Below, in pieces: positions 8,945-17,053 of a stretch of 64,000 nt of DNA. A model generated the notes under the pieces. The model did no database searches and had not been told where the DNA came from. It saw nothing but the letters and a program-made list of their open reading frames with translations. The DNA comes from Mesorhizobium sp. 1M-11 (lineage in GTDB: Bacteria > Pseudomonadota > Alphaproteobacteria > Rhizobiales > Rhizobiaceae): the NCBI RefSeq assembly GCF_001303895.1, contig NZ_LJSD01000051.1:1-64000 (forward strand). Reading direction: 5' to 3'. The position numbers and the translations under genes were made by a program. Within the stretch, counting starts at the first letter, position 1; each line of letters starts with the position of its first letter.

Positions 8945-9931
8945 TCAGCCCGCGAGGCGCGCACGAAACAACGTGCCGCCGTCCTTCATGCGCGACCTGG
9001 TGATGCCCCGGAATCCAGCCTCGGTCATCCATGCGCGATACTGACCCTCGGTGTAGGATTCGCCGTGGCGATAGAGGTTCAGGAAGGTGAGGTTGAGAAA
9101 GACACCCTCAGGCGGGCCGAGGCGGTCGTCATCGATGACACCCGATCCCGCAATCGCGATCTCACCTCCCGGTGTGAGGCACCGCGCCGCGTTCAGGATC
9201 GCGCTGCGCGCCTGATCCGGCGGCAGGACCTGGACGACGGCTTTCAGGATCGCCAGATCGTGCCGGCCAACCGATGGCGCGACGGTTATGTCGCCCTCTT
9301 CGACCACCACGTCGCCGGCACCGTATTCCGACAGGATAGCTGGCGCTACCGCCGCGACCGTCGGAAGTTCCATCAGCGTCGCCACAATCTGCGGCCGCCG
9401 CTCGCGAAGTCCGACGAGAATGGTCCCGGGTCCCCCGCCGATGTCGATTACCGAACCGATCGCCGAGAGGTCTATTTCCTCGGCCAAATTTCGGCCGAAA
9501 ATCAACCCGCCCGGCGCGAGTCTGCGGCCGAAGGCGGCCGCCGCCTCGGGCCCCGCTTCGGAAAAATCGTGCAGCGCAGCCGGCTGGTTCCGCCGCAGCG
9601 ACTCCGCGGTCAGGAGGTCGGCTGCCCAGAGCTCGCGCAGGAGCGCATGATCGCCGCCGCGATAGGCCGGCTTCGAAGCGTCGAGGAAAGCCGATGCTTC
9701 GGCTCCGTTGCGAAATCGACCGTCCCTGACTTCGAGAAGACCGATGCTGGCGAGCGCGTAGAGGAGCCGCGACAGACGATCGGGCTCGACTTCGAGCGCG
9801 GCCCCGAGGCTGTCAGCGGTCGCGGCGCCGCCACCGAGCCGGGTGAAAATGCCGAGATCCAACCCGGCGCGAAGTGCCAGGGCAGCGGGTACCGCTGCGA
9901 TCAGCCTGTCGATCCGATCAGGATCCACCAT
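8945..9931 (-). CDS. SAM-dependent O-methyltransferase family protein (Methyltransf_2-like)
   Basis: Methyltransferase of 328 residues. An N-terminal winged-helix dimerisation domain (ALRAGLDLGIFTRL, then GAALEVEPDRLSRLLYALASIGLL) precedes a Rossmann SAM-binding domain with SVIDIGGGPGTILVGL and LKAVVQVLPPDQA. This two-domain plan is typical of small-molecule O-methyltransferases such as hydroxyneurosporene or hydroxyindole methyltransferases. The start is taken at the ATG at 9929-9931 (MVDPDRIDRLIAAVPAALALRAG); the frame stays open 59 codons further but that part includes repeat sequence. It is a stand-alone gene; the substrate cannot be read. Confidence 0.85.
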   Translation of the reverse strand: MVDPDRIDRLIAAVPAALALRAGLDLGIFTRLGGGAATADSLGAALEVEPDRLSRLLYALASIGLLEVRDGRFRNGAEASAFLDASKPAYRGGDHALLRELWAADLLTAESLRRNQPAALHDFSEAGPEAAAAFGRRLAPGGLIFGRNLAEEIDLSAIGSVIDIGGGPGTILVGLRERRPQIVATLMELPTVAAVAPAILSEYGAGDVVVEEGDITVAPSVGRHDLAILKAVVQVLPPDQARSAILNAARCLTPGGEIAIAGSGVIDDDRLGPPEGVFLNLTFLNLYRHGESYTEGQYRAWMTEAGFRGITRSRMKDGGTLFRARLAG

Positions 9932-10041
9932 GTCACATCCCTTTCCGCAGTCCAGGACCGATTTTGAAGCAACTCTGAAGATCGAATTCAACGACGATTT
10001 GCTCACCCATCGCGGCGATGAGCCATCAGCATCCTTTACGG

Positions 10042-10110
10042 CGTCTGAATGCCGGCAAAGGAAGTAGCGCCATTCCGCCGAAGCAACAGATGGCCGGCTT
10101 TTGAACATCC
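10042..10110. repeat. Dispersed intergenic repeat, copy 2 (upstream of methyltransferase)
   Basis: Second copy of the repeat at 8781-8853, same orientation, about 110 bases upstream of the methyltransferase start. It differs by a few substitutions and a short deletion near GCCATTCCGCCG. Confidence 0.7.
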
Positions 10111-10155
10111 TTTGCCATCCAGGGCGATTGCGTATGGCCGTGGTGGAGCCGTTCT

Positions 10156-10540
10156 GATCAGCGTTCCGGAATGGATCCCCGACACTCTCCAGTCGCTTCG
10201 CTCCTCGCGAGGTCGAGGATGACGGAGTTCCTATGTCTCACGCCAATCGCCAACGCTGTTGCGGCCATCACCGTTGGAGATCAGCTACGGTGCTTCCACC
10301 TTTGTCATCCTGGGCACGCCCCGGTTGCTTCGTTCCTACGAGGCCGGAGACGAGGATGTTTCCAGTTCGCTTGGATTTATCATCAGCGCAGATGTCGGGT
10401 GGCGACGGTTGCGGTTAGCGCGGATCGCCAATACAGCCCGTCATCCTCGACCTCGTGAGCGACCGAAGGAGCGGAGAGTGTCGGGGATCCATTCCGGAAC
10501 GCTGATGAAGGCACGGCGGTCCAGACCCGCTTAAAGTCGC
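10156..10540. repeat. Family A inverted-arm element, A1
   Basis: The left arm 10161-10225 begins GTTCCGGAATGGATCC, runs through CCGACACTCTCC and ends GGTCGAGGATGACGG. The right arm 10438-10503 is its reverse complement. Pairing extends outward to ATCAGCG/CGCTGAT. Between the arms are about 210 bases containing the shared core around CCGTTGGAGAT. Downstream of the right arm is the family tail GCGGTCCAGACC. No coding capacity. The element fills most of the gap between the methyltransferase and the RTX gene; 10541-10761 shows nothing else recognisable apart from the RTX ribosome site. Confidence 0.75.
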
Positions 10541-10761
10541 GCCGGGCGGCTTATGCGACTGCCTTGTGCTGCCGCCAGCAAACCGCCGGTATTCACAGCG
10601 GGTCACAAAATGGTCAAGTTCCGTATGTCACCATGAGCGACGATACTGAAGGGGCGCGAAAGCGCTCTGGCGGTCCATGGGGACGGTAACTGGTCCGCGC
10701 AAGTGTCGGGCGGCGCAGCCGCTTCAGGGCTATGGGGCTTATCAAGGAGATGAGATCCACC

Positions 10762-11994
10762 ATGGCTTATATTCCCGGTACTGAAAAAGACGATCAGCTC
10801 TACGGCACAAGCGGCCGCGACCAGATACTCGGCTTCGGCGGCAACGACCGCCTGTTCGGTTTCGGCGGTGACGACGTCATCCAGGGCGGTGCCGGCGACG
10901 ACCGGATCGAGGGCAATGAAGGCAATGACGGCCTGTGGGGCGATGCCGGACGCGATGAGCTTTATGGCGGCGACGGCGACGATACGCTGCATGGAGGTCT
11001 TGGCGGTGACTTCTTCCACGGCGGCGCCGGTATCGACACGGTGAGTTACGCCGACGCCCCAGGCTATATTTCGCTCTACCTTAGTACAGATGGTACAGGG
11101 CAGGGTTTTGGCGACCCGCAATATTATCCCGGTATGGGGGCTCGCGATTCCTATTTCGACATCGAGAATGTCGACGGTTCGGCCTTCGATGATGGGATGA
11201 TCGGAAGCTATGCAGACAATGTGCTGCGCGGTGGCGGCGGCAACGACTATCTGATGGGCGAAGTCGGCAACGACACGCTCGAAGGCGGCACCGGGCGTGA
11301 CCAGCTCTATGGCGGCGACGGCAATGATATCCTCGACGGCGGCGCCGGCGGCGACAAGTTGTGGGGCGGCACCGGCAACGACACCTATACCATCGACAGC
11401 ATAGAGGACCGGGTCGACGAAGCCCCCGATGGCGGCATCCCTCCGGACGGCATCGACACGGTGAAGTCGAGCTATTCCGTCTCGCTCTCGAACACGACGA
11501 TCTTCAAGGGCGACATCGAGAACCTGACATTGACCGGCAGCGGCAATCTCAACGGCAGCGGCAATGATCTCGACAACATCGTGACCGGCAACACCGGAGC
11601 CAACAGGCTGGACGGCCGCGCCGGCGACGACACGCTTGCCGGCGGCTTCGGCAACGACACGCTGGTGGGAGGCGACGGCAACGACACCTTCCTGTTCAAC
11701 ACGGCCCTCAACCCCAACAGCAATGTCGACAGGATCGCCGACTTCTCGGTTGCCGACGACACGATCCAGCTGGACAACGCCGTGTTCACGGCGCTGACCA
11801 CGCCCGGCACGCTCGACGCCGCCGCCTTCTACATCGGCACGGCGGCGCATGATGCCAACGACCGCGTCATCTACGACCCGACAACCGGCCACCTCACCTA
11901 CGATGCGAACGGCGATGCCGCAGGCGGGTTCACCGACTTCGCCGTGCTCGAAGCGGGTCTCGCGCTGACCAATTCGGACTTCATCGTGGTGTGA
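10762..11994 (+). CDS. RTX calcium-binding protein, probable type I secretion substrate
   Basis: Protein of 410 residues with two blocks of GGxGxDxLx nonapeptides (about residues 15-85 and 155-215) and a further pair near 280-300. It ends in a serralysin-like C-terminal domain (GNDTFLF, then VDRIADFSVADDTIQLD) and the hydrophobic terminus SDFIVV. These are marks of a Ca2+-folded protein exported by a type I system using an uncleaved C-terminal signal. No N-terminal signal peptide. Start at ATG 10762 (MAYIPGTEKDD) with AAGGAGATGAG upstream. No catalytic domain is visible, so it may be structural or adhesive. No ABC/MFP exporter genes lie nearby. Confidence 0.9.
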   Translation: MAYIPGTEKDDQLYGTSGRDQILGFGGNDRLFGFGGDDVIQGGAGDDRIEGNEGNDGLWGDAGRDELYGGDGDDTLHGGLGGDFFHGGAGIDTVSYADAPGYISLYLSTDGTGQGFGDPQYYPGMGARDSYFDIENVDGSAFDDGMIGSYADNVLRGGGGNDYLMGEVGNDTLEGGTGRDQLYGGDGNDILDGGAGGDKLWGGTGNDTYTIDSIEDRVDEAPDGGIPPDGIDTVKSSYSVSLSNTTIFKGDIENLTLTGSGNLNGSGNDLDNIVTGNTGANRLDGRAGDDTLAGGFGNDTLVGGDGNDTFLFNTALNPNSNVDRIADFSVADDTIQLDNAVFTALTTPGTLDAAAFYIGTAAHDANDRVIYDPTTGHLTYDANGDAAGGFTDFAVLEAGLALTNSDFIVV

Positions 11995-12002
11995 CCGAAC
12001 GG

Positions 12003-12027
12003 CGCCGGCGCGTTCGCCGCGCCGGCG
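12003..12027. terminator. Strong GC stem-loop between convergent genes
   Basis: CGCCGGCGCG (12003-12012), loop TTCGC, CGCGCCGGCG (12018-12027): a perfect 10-bp stem 8 bases after the RTX stop and 5 bases before the stop of the opposing gene. There is no T-run, so it may act as a bidirectional 3-prime end structure rather than a classical terminator. Confidence 0.55.
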
Positions 12028-12032
12028 TCCTC

Positions 12033-12707
12033 TCACCCTGGCAGCATGTGATCCGCCACGCTGTAGCTGTGGCTCGCCTGATAGGCGTTCCGCCCGCGGT
12101 TCATGTGCGTGAGGTTGAACGTGCGGATGGCGCGCAGCGCGCGGGGGTTGGCGAGGAACTTGCGGATCGAGACGGAGCCGCGCACCCTGACGCCGAACAT
12201 GTCGGCACCGCTCGGCACGAACCAGCTGACGTCTTCCGGCGTCGCGACGCTCTGCTCGAGAAAGGCTTCGTCCACCAGGCCGGGCGTAGCAGACCCATCC
12301 GTGGTGAAATCCGAGAGATGCAGGATGAACCTGGCGCGGACATCCTCGCCATCGGCATAAAGCGTGAAAAGCTCCATCCAGCTTGCATTGACGCGCGTGA
12401 GCGGCTTGTCCGAGGTCGACGGCAGGCACGACACCGACCAGTAGAAACGCTCGGTCCGGCGTGGGATCGGAATGCAGGTCGGACCGTAGAGGCCGAGGAT
12501 TGCCAGCACTTCCTTTCCCTGCGGGCGGGAAAGCAGCTTCTCGAACCGGGCGGCATATCTGAAGCGGTGTTCCACGGATTCCGAGCGCTCGTCGGCGTCC
12601 GTCAGCTCGGCCCTGCCCTCTATCCACGCGCGCTGCTGCTCGAGATCGAGGAATTGCCGCAGACCGGTGGGTGTCTTGGGCGCCCTGCGCATTCGTGTGC
12701 CCGTCAC
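12033..12707 (-). CDS. Hypothetical protein, 224 residues
   Basis: I do not recognise this protein. It starts at a GTG (12705-12707) with AGGAG eight bases upstream. It has no signal peptide or membrane helix, is rich in Arg/Asp/Glu, and looks like a compact mixed alpha/beta cytosolic protein. Visible features are an N-terminal helical stretch (LRQFLDLEQQRAWIEGRAEL), a run of alternating hydrophobics in the middle (FTLYADGEDVRARFILHLSDF) and an HMNRGRNAYQASHSYSVADHML end. It converges on the RTX gene. Codon usage matches neighbours, so it is probably a genuine gene. Confidence 0.7.
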   Translation of the reverse strand: MTGTRMRRAPKTPTGLRQFLDLEQQRAWIEGRAELTDADERSESVEHRFRYAARFEKLLSRPQGKEVLAILGLYGPTCIPIPRRTERFYWSVSCLPSTSDKPLTRVNASWMELFTLYADGEDVRARFILHLSDFTTDGSATPGLVDEAFLEQSVATPEDVSWFVPSGADMFGVRVRGSVSIRKFLANPRALRAIRTFNLTHMNRGRNAYQASHSYSVADHMLPG

Positions 12708-12773
12708 CAGCCGGCTCCTGTTCTCGTTTCCGCGTCTCCGTTTTCACGGAAACGCTCTAACTCTTTGTTTTCA

Positions 12774-12816
12774 CGCAATTCCAGGAAAACCGTTACACGC
12801 TTTTCCTGGAATTGCG
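12774..12816. repeat. Perfect 16-bp hairpin of a rhizobial intergenic repeat
   Basis: CGCAATTCCAGGAAAA (12774-12789) and its exact reverse complement (12801-12816) flank an 11-base loop. The preceding segment (ACGGAAACGCTCTAACTC) is also typical of rhizobial repeat mosaics. It lies just upstream of the hypothetical gene at 12033-12707. There is no T-run on either side. Confidence 0.7.
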
Positions 12817-13017
12817 CTGGGGCGAATCCAAGCATCGCGCAGCCTGCGGACGATACATCGTCTCCCGCGCCTTCGCCTCACCTGTCGTCGGGAATGCACA
12901 ATCAAGAGCGAAGGTGGAAGCCGCCCACGGCACGCTATATCTGCCGGTGACCATGCAGCGGGAACTCTGTCGTTGAGACCGCAGATGGAGCAGCCTCGCG
13001 GAGGCGGAGCCATTCCC

Positions 13018-13376
13018 GTCAATGTTCCGGAATGGATCCCCGACACTCTCCGGTCGCTTCGCTCCCTGCGAGGTCGAGGATGACGAGGGGATAAGCGTCT
13101 CGGGCTAATTTCCAACGTTGGGGATGACGCTGTCGTCGGCAGCAATGCGCCGCTTGCGCTTGGCGATGACATCGACATTCGCTACCGGCGCAGACATGGA
13201 ACTCCGTCATCCTCGACCTCGGAGCGACCGGAGGGAGCGGAGAGTGTCGGGGATCCATTCCGGAACGCCGAGGAATGCATAGCGGTCCAGACCTGGCTTC
13301 TGAGTTTGCCCGATGGGCTGGGGTCATTCCCGTCAGTGTTCCGGAATCGATGCACAGCGGTCCAGATTCCGCCAAA
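13018..13376. repeat. Family A inverted-arm element A2 plus a short remnant
   Basis: Left arm 13021-13084 and right arm 13204-13267 are reverse complements, enclosing about 120 bases with the core TTCCAACGTTGGGGATGAC. The family tail AGCGGTCCAGACC follows (to about 13294). At 13332-13376 a second, internally deleted copy joins TGTTCCGGAAT directly to the tail CACAGCGGTCCAGA, as if an element had collapsed between its arms. This block fills the gap before the aminopeptidase gene. Confidence 0.72.
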
Positions 13377-13483
13377 GCTCGATCCACCGCCCTCCAGACC
13401 TTGACGAAAATTGCCACGCCTGTTTGAGACCGGACGGTGGGGAACATTTGCTCAGGGGCAATCAGGCAAGTGGCGGGGCAGCC

Positions 13484-14542
13484 GTGAAGCGCGTTTTTCG
13501 ATTGGTCGTGGCGGCGATCATGGTGTCCGGCGTCGCTGGCTGCACCAGCATTTCCTATTACGCGACCTCGCTGGAAGGCCATATGCAGATCATGGCCGCG
13601 CGGAAAAATGTAGGCACCCTGATCCAGGATCCCGCGACGCCCGAGACGCTGCGCGCCAAGCTGGCATCGGCGGATGCCATCAGGCGGTTTGCGACGGACG
13701 AGCTGGCACTGCCCGACAACAGCAGCTACCGCAGCTATGTCGACATCGGCCGCGAGGCCGTGACCTGGGCGGTGTTCGCCGCCCCGCAATTCTCGCTGAC
13801 GCCGCGAACCTGGTGCTTTCCCGTTTTCGGCTGCGTTGCGTACAAGGGTTATTTCGACCGGAAAGCCGCGGCTGAAACCGCCGGCGAACTTCAGCGGGAG
13901 GGGCTGGACGTCTACGTCACCGGCGTCACCGCCTATTCGACCCTCGGCTGGTCCAGCGACCCGCTGCTCTCGACCATGCTGCGCCAGGACGACACGTCTG
14001 TCGCAAGCCTCGTCTTTCACGAGCTGGCGCACCAGCGCATCTATGTGAACGACGATTCCGCCTTCAATGAAGCCTTCGCGGTCGCCGTCGAGACCACCGG
14101 CGTCAGGAAATGGCTGCGCGCCGGCGGCAATCTCGCCGGACTGCGCCGCTACGAAGCCGATCGCAAACGCAGGGCCGATTTTCTGGACCTTGTGTCGAAA
14201 ACGCGGAAGGAATTGCGGCAGGTCTACGGAAGTGCCCGCACCCCGGCGCAGATGGCGGCGGCCAAGGCAGCCACGATCGAGAAGCTGCGGATGCGCTACC
14301 GGCACATGCGCGACAGGCGCTGGGCGGGATACCGGGGATATGACGGCTGGTTCGAAACACCGATCAACAACGCCAAGCTCGCCGCGACGGCCGTCTACGG
14401 CGAACAGGTTCCGGCGTTTCTCAGACTGTTCGACCTGTGCGCCGGCGACTATCCAAGGTTCTACGCCGCCGTTCGACGGATCGGGGATCTGCCCAAGGCT
14501 TCCCACGCCAGGGCGCTCGAGGCTGCGAAATCTTGCGATTGA
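13484..14542 (+). CDS. Putative zinc aminopeptidase lipoprotein (PF10023-like)
   Basis: Protein of 352 residues starting at GTG 13484. Lipoprotein signal VSGVAGC with the acylated Cys at residue 20, so it is probably membrane-anchored in the periplasm. The zinc-protease motif HELAH is at residues 179-183 (VFHELAHQRIYVNDDSAFNEAFAV); the downstream NEAFA glutamate is the expected third ligand. The rest is alpha-helical and basic. The family is annotated as predicted aminopeptidase and is common in Proteobacteria. Single gene flanked by repeats; substrates unknown. Confidence 0.85.
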   Translation: MKRVFRLVVAAIMVSGVAGCTSISYYATSLEGHMQIMAARKNVGTLIQDPATPETLRAKLASADAIRRFATDELALPDNSSYRSYVDIGREAVTWAVFAAPQFSLTPRTWCFPVFGCVAYKGYFDRKAAAETAGELQREGLDVYVTGVTAYSTLGWSSDPLLSTMLRQDDTSVASLVFHELAHQRIYVNDDSAFNEAFAVAVETTGVRKWLRAGGNLAGLRRYEADRKRRADFLDLVSKTRKELRQVYGSARTPAQMAAAKAATIEKLRMRYRHMRDRRWAGYRGYDGWFETPINNAKLAATAVYGEQVPAFLRLFDLCAGDYPRFYAAVRRIGDLPKASHARALEAAKSCD

Positions 14543-14703
14543 CCTGACGGCTTTCGGATTGCGCCGATATCCGAACGGGCTGACCGACAGCCTCGCCCGT
14601 GAGGCAATGGAACAACAACCGCAGGCTCATTGCAGGCGATAACGAGGCGACCCATTATCGGTGTGGCCCGATGAAGCTTCCGGGACGAAAAGGAGGAAAT
14701 GCC

Positions 14704-15342
14704 GTGCACGACCTTGCGATCCTGTTCTCCATCCTCGGCGTCTTCCTGCTCGGCGCCATCAGCCCGGGCCCGAGCTTCGTCGTGGTGTCGCGCATCGCCA
14801 TCTCCGGCTCGCGCGCCGACGGTGTGATGGCGGCGATCGGGATGGGCCTGGGCGGCTTCCTGTTCGCCTGCATCGCGATGGCCGGCCTCACCGCGATCCT
14901 GCTGCAGGTCGAATGGCTGAACCTGGCGCTGCGGCTGGCGGGCGGCGCCTATCTCGTCTGGCTCGGCATCAACATCTGGCGCGCCGCGCCCGAACCGCTC
15001 GAGGTTGCCGAGACGACAGCCGGGCGACCGGGCACGCTGTGGAAGTCGCTGCTGCGCGGCCTGTTCGTGCAGCTGTCCAATCCGAAGACGGCGATCTTCT
15101 ACGCCTCGATGTTCGCAGCACTGCTGCCTTCGCCGACGCCATCCTGGATGCTGTTCGCCCTGCCGCCATTGCTCTTCCTCAACGAGGCCCTGTGGTACAC
15201 GATCGTGGCGCTGGGGTTCTCGTCCCGCCGGCCGAGGGCCGTCTATTTGCGGTCCAAGGCCTGGATCGACCGGGCCGCGGGACTGGTGGTGGGCGCGCTC
15301 GGGTTGAAGCTGATCACCGACAGCGCGCGGACGTCTCTGTAG
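14704..15342 (+). CDS. LysE/RhtB-family amino-acid exporter
   Basis: Inner-membrane exporter of 212 residues with six predicted helices. The family motif GAISPGPSFVVVSR lies near the N-terminus and LVWLGINIWRA in helix 3; the central SNPKTAIFYASMF is also characteristic. The start is GTG 14704, preceded by AGGAGG at 14691-14696; open frame upstream has no ribosome site. Likely exports an amino acid or homoserine-lactone-like compound. Stand-alone gene; a family B repeat begins about 20 bases after its stop. Confidence 0.92.
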   Translation: MHDLAILFSILGVFLLGAISPGPSFVVVSRIAISGSRADGVMAAIGMGLGGFLFACIAMAGLTAILLQVEWLNLALRLAGGAYLVWLGINIWRAAPEPLEVAETTAGRPGTLWKSLLRGLFVQLSNPKTAIFYASMFAALLPSPTPSWMLFALPPLLFLNEALWYTIVALGFSSRRPRAVYLRSKAWIDRAAGLVVGALGLKLITDSARTSL

Positions 15343-15362
15343 AGGCGCCGGGGCCGCGCCTC

Positions 15363-15923
15363 TATCTCCCCCCTTGCGGGGGAGAAAGCGATTTCAGCAT
15401 CTTAGCGAGCATGCCCGCAGGGCAGCGCAGTCTAAGTGCTAGAAATCGCAAGAGAGGGGATTTTCAGCCGCAGCCCCTCGCAGCCTGCAGGATCGCGGAG
15501 CACACCGCGTCGATGTTATGCTCCACCTCGTCGTTCCAGAAACGAAGGATGCGGAAGCCCTGCTCTTCGAAATGCCGGTCGCGGATTCCATCTGTCTGCG
15601 ATTCCGCATGCTGGCTGCCATCGACTTCGACGATCAGCCGAACCTCGAAACAGACAAAGTCGAGAATGTAGCCATCGAGAGGAACTTGTCGTTTGAACTT
15701 CAGCCCATCGAGCTGACGGTTCCGCAGGGCTTGCCAGAGAACGTTCTCGGCCTTCGTCGCATCGGCCCGCATCGAGCGGGCAAAGCTTTGAAGGGGTAAC
15801 TGGCTGGCGCATTGCGGGCAAATCCCCTCTCTTGCGATTTCTAGCACTTAGCCTGCGCCGCCCTGACGGGCGTGCTCGTCTAAGATGCTGAAATCGCTTT
15901 CTCCCCCGCAAGGGGGGAGATAG
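15363..15923. repeat. Family B element B1 carrying a DUF559 gene
   Basis: Left end 15363-15462 and right end 15820-15923 are inverted copies of a structured sequence of about 100 bases. In order it contains an outer hairpin CTCCCCC..GGGGGAG, a long stem GCGATTTC.AGCA..CTTAG / CTAAG.TGCT.GAAATCGC, an inner GCCC..GGGC hairpin, and the border AGAGGGGAT. Both ends are of the same type (type 1). Between them is one DUF559 gene on the minus strand and little else. Confidence 0.85.
15464..15772 (-). CDS. DUF559 PD-(D/E)XK-like endonuclease, copy 1 (5-prime frameshifted)
   Basis: DUF559 protein related to Vsr-type very-short-patch endonucleases. Core residues are visible: helix AENVLWQALRNRQLDG, then FKRQVPLDGYILDFVC (Asp) and LIVEVDGSQH (Glu-x-Asp). 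From the internal ATG (15770-15772) it has 102 residues. Compared with the other two copies (36133-36486, 41879-42241), about four bases are missing after CCTTCAA, throwing the normal MRQPVTPS N-terminus out of frame. A GTG at 15847 inside the repeat would restore an alternative N-terminus. The catalytic core is intact. The gene lies inside a repeat element and is unrelated to its neighbours. Confidence 0.8.
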   Translation of the reverse strand: MRADATKAENVLWQALRNRQLDGLKFKRQVPLDGYILDFVCFEVRLIVEVDGSQHAESQTDGIRDRHFEEQGFRILRFWNDEVEHNIDAVCSAILQAARGCG

Positions 15924-15943
15924 GGCAGCGCCCGCGGCCGTCC

Positions 15944-16585
15944 CTACCGCCGGAACGTCAGGTGAATGACCCCGCTCTCCGCCGTTTCGGACTCCACCGT
16001 GTAGCCGGATTCCAGCCCGCGCAGGTCGTCCCACAGGCGGATGCCGCGGCCGAGCAGGATGGGGACGATGGCGACGTGGAGGCGATCGACGAAGCCCGCC
16101 TTGAGGAAGTCGCGCACGGTGCTGGCGCCGCCGCCGATGCGAACGTCCTTGCCGCCCGCGACGGCAACAGCCTGCTTCAGCGCCTCGGCCGGCGTGGTGT
16201 CGATGAAGTGGAATGTCGTGCCGCCGGCCATGTCGATCGAGGGTCGCTTCCTGTGGGTCAGCACGAAGACCGGGCAGCGGAACGGCGGCTCGTCGCCCCA
16301 CCAGCCCTTCCAGTCCGGATCGTCGGGGAAGGAGTGCAGCCCGAACATCCCGGCGCCCATGATCTCGGCACCGATGTTGACGAAGTATCCCCTGGCATAT
16401 CTGTCGTCGATGCCGGTCGTGCCTTTGCCGCTGGTGTCGTGGAACACACGCTCGCGGAACGTCCTTGTCTCGATATAGGCGCCGACGAGGCGCATCCAGT
16501 CCGGCCCCATCGGCTGCTCGGGTGTCTGATCCGTCGTTGTCGCGAAACCGTCGAGCGAGATGTTGAAATCGACACGAACTGCCAC
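15944..16585 (-). CDS. Dihydrofolate-reductase-like (RibD C-terminal) family protein
   Basis: Cytoplasmic protein of 213 residues with the RibD-C/DHFR-like fold: N-terminal strand VRVDFNISLDGFAT, VFVLTHRKRPSI in the middle, GGKDVRIGGGASTVRDFLKAGFVDRLHVAIVPILLGRGIRLW near the C-terminus. Start is GTG at 16583-16585 with AGAGGAGA just upstream. Such stand-alone proteins probably are NAD(P)H-dependent reductases, not riboflavin enzymes. Divergent from an ArsR-AHSA1 operon across an inverted-repeat operator, so probably co-regulated by the ArsR protein. Confidence 0.87.
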   Translation of the reverse strand: MAVRVDFNISLDGFATTTDQTPEQPMGPDWMRLVGAYIETRTFRERVFHDTSGKGTTGIDDRYARGYFVNIGAEIMGAGMFGLHSFPDDPDWKGWWGDEPPFRCPVFVLTHRKRPSIDMAGGTTFHFIDTTPAEALKQAVAVAGGKDVRIGGGASTVRDFLKAGFVDRLHVAIVPILLGRGIRLWDDLRGLESGYTVESETAESGVIHLTFRR

Positions 16586-16627
16586 AGAAGTCTCCTCTTG
16601 GTGTTTGCCCGGCACGGGCCTGATAGT

Positions 16628-16675
16628 AAGGTAAGTGCCTTTATGTTCCAATGCGAACGCTAAGGCAAGTACCTT
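16628..16675. promoter_or_regulatory. Probable ArsR-type operator between divergent genes
   Basis: AAGGTAAGTGCCTT (16628-16641) and AAGGCAAGTACCTT (16662-16675) are near-perfect inverted copies (consensus AAGGTACTTGCCTT) separated by 20 bases. They lie between the divergent RibD-like and ArsR genes, positioned to repress both. Binding by the neighbouring ArsR protein is inference. Confidence 0.6.
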
Positions 16676-16717
16676 TCTTTTATTGACCGGTGCCCTCGAC
16701 CGGTTTACGGATTACGC

Positions 16718-17053
16718 ATGCCCTACCATTCGACCCCGCTCGACCTTGCCTTCCACGCGCTCAGCGACCCGACGCGGCGCGCAGTGGTGTCGCGGCTGGC
16801 CGAGGGCGAGGTGCCGGTCAGCGTGCTGGCCGAGCCGTTCGACATGGCGCTGCCCTCCTTCGCCCAGCATCTCAGGGTGCTGGAAGAATGCGGGCTGATC
16901 ACATCGGAGAAGCGCGGGCGCAGCCGCTGGTGCCGGCTGGTGAAGGCGCGCTTCGACGAGGCGGCCAACTGGATGGAAGCGGAGCGCCGCAACTGGGCCA
17001 TGCGGCTGGAACGGCTGGACGTCTATCTGGATAGTGCCGGAGAGAATAAATGA
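16718..17053 (+). CDS. ArsR-family winged-helix regulator
   Basis: Regulator of 111 residues: ALSDPTRRAVVSRLAEGEVPVSVLAEPFDMALPSFAQHLRVLEECGLI is the canonical ArsR winged HTH. No metal-binding Cys pair (ELCVCD type) is present, so this belongs to the non-metal group that usually accompanies AHSA1/SRPBCC proteins. Its stop overlaps the start of the AHSA1 gene (ATGA). It probably represses this pair and the divergent RibD-like gene through the repeats at 16628-16675. Confidence 0.92.
   Translation: MPYHSTPLDLAFHALSDPTRRAVVSRLAEGEVPVSVLAEPFDMALPSFAQHLRVLEECGLITSEKRGRSRWCRLVKARFDEAANWMEAERRNWAMRLERLDVYLDSAGENK

Noticed and set aside
10603..12747. Minus-strand open frame of 714 codons across the RTX gene
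   Set aside because: Antisense of the glycine-aspartate repeats; valine/alanine-rich periodic translation with no family features.
15464..15847. Full 127-residue form of DUF559 copy 1 starting in the repeat
   Set aside because: The first 25 residues are translated from the element end and do not match the N-terminus of the other copies; a small deletion explains the open frame better.
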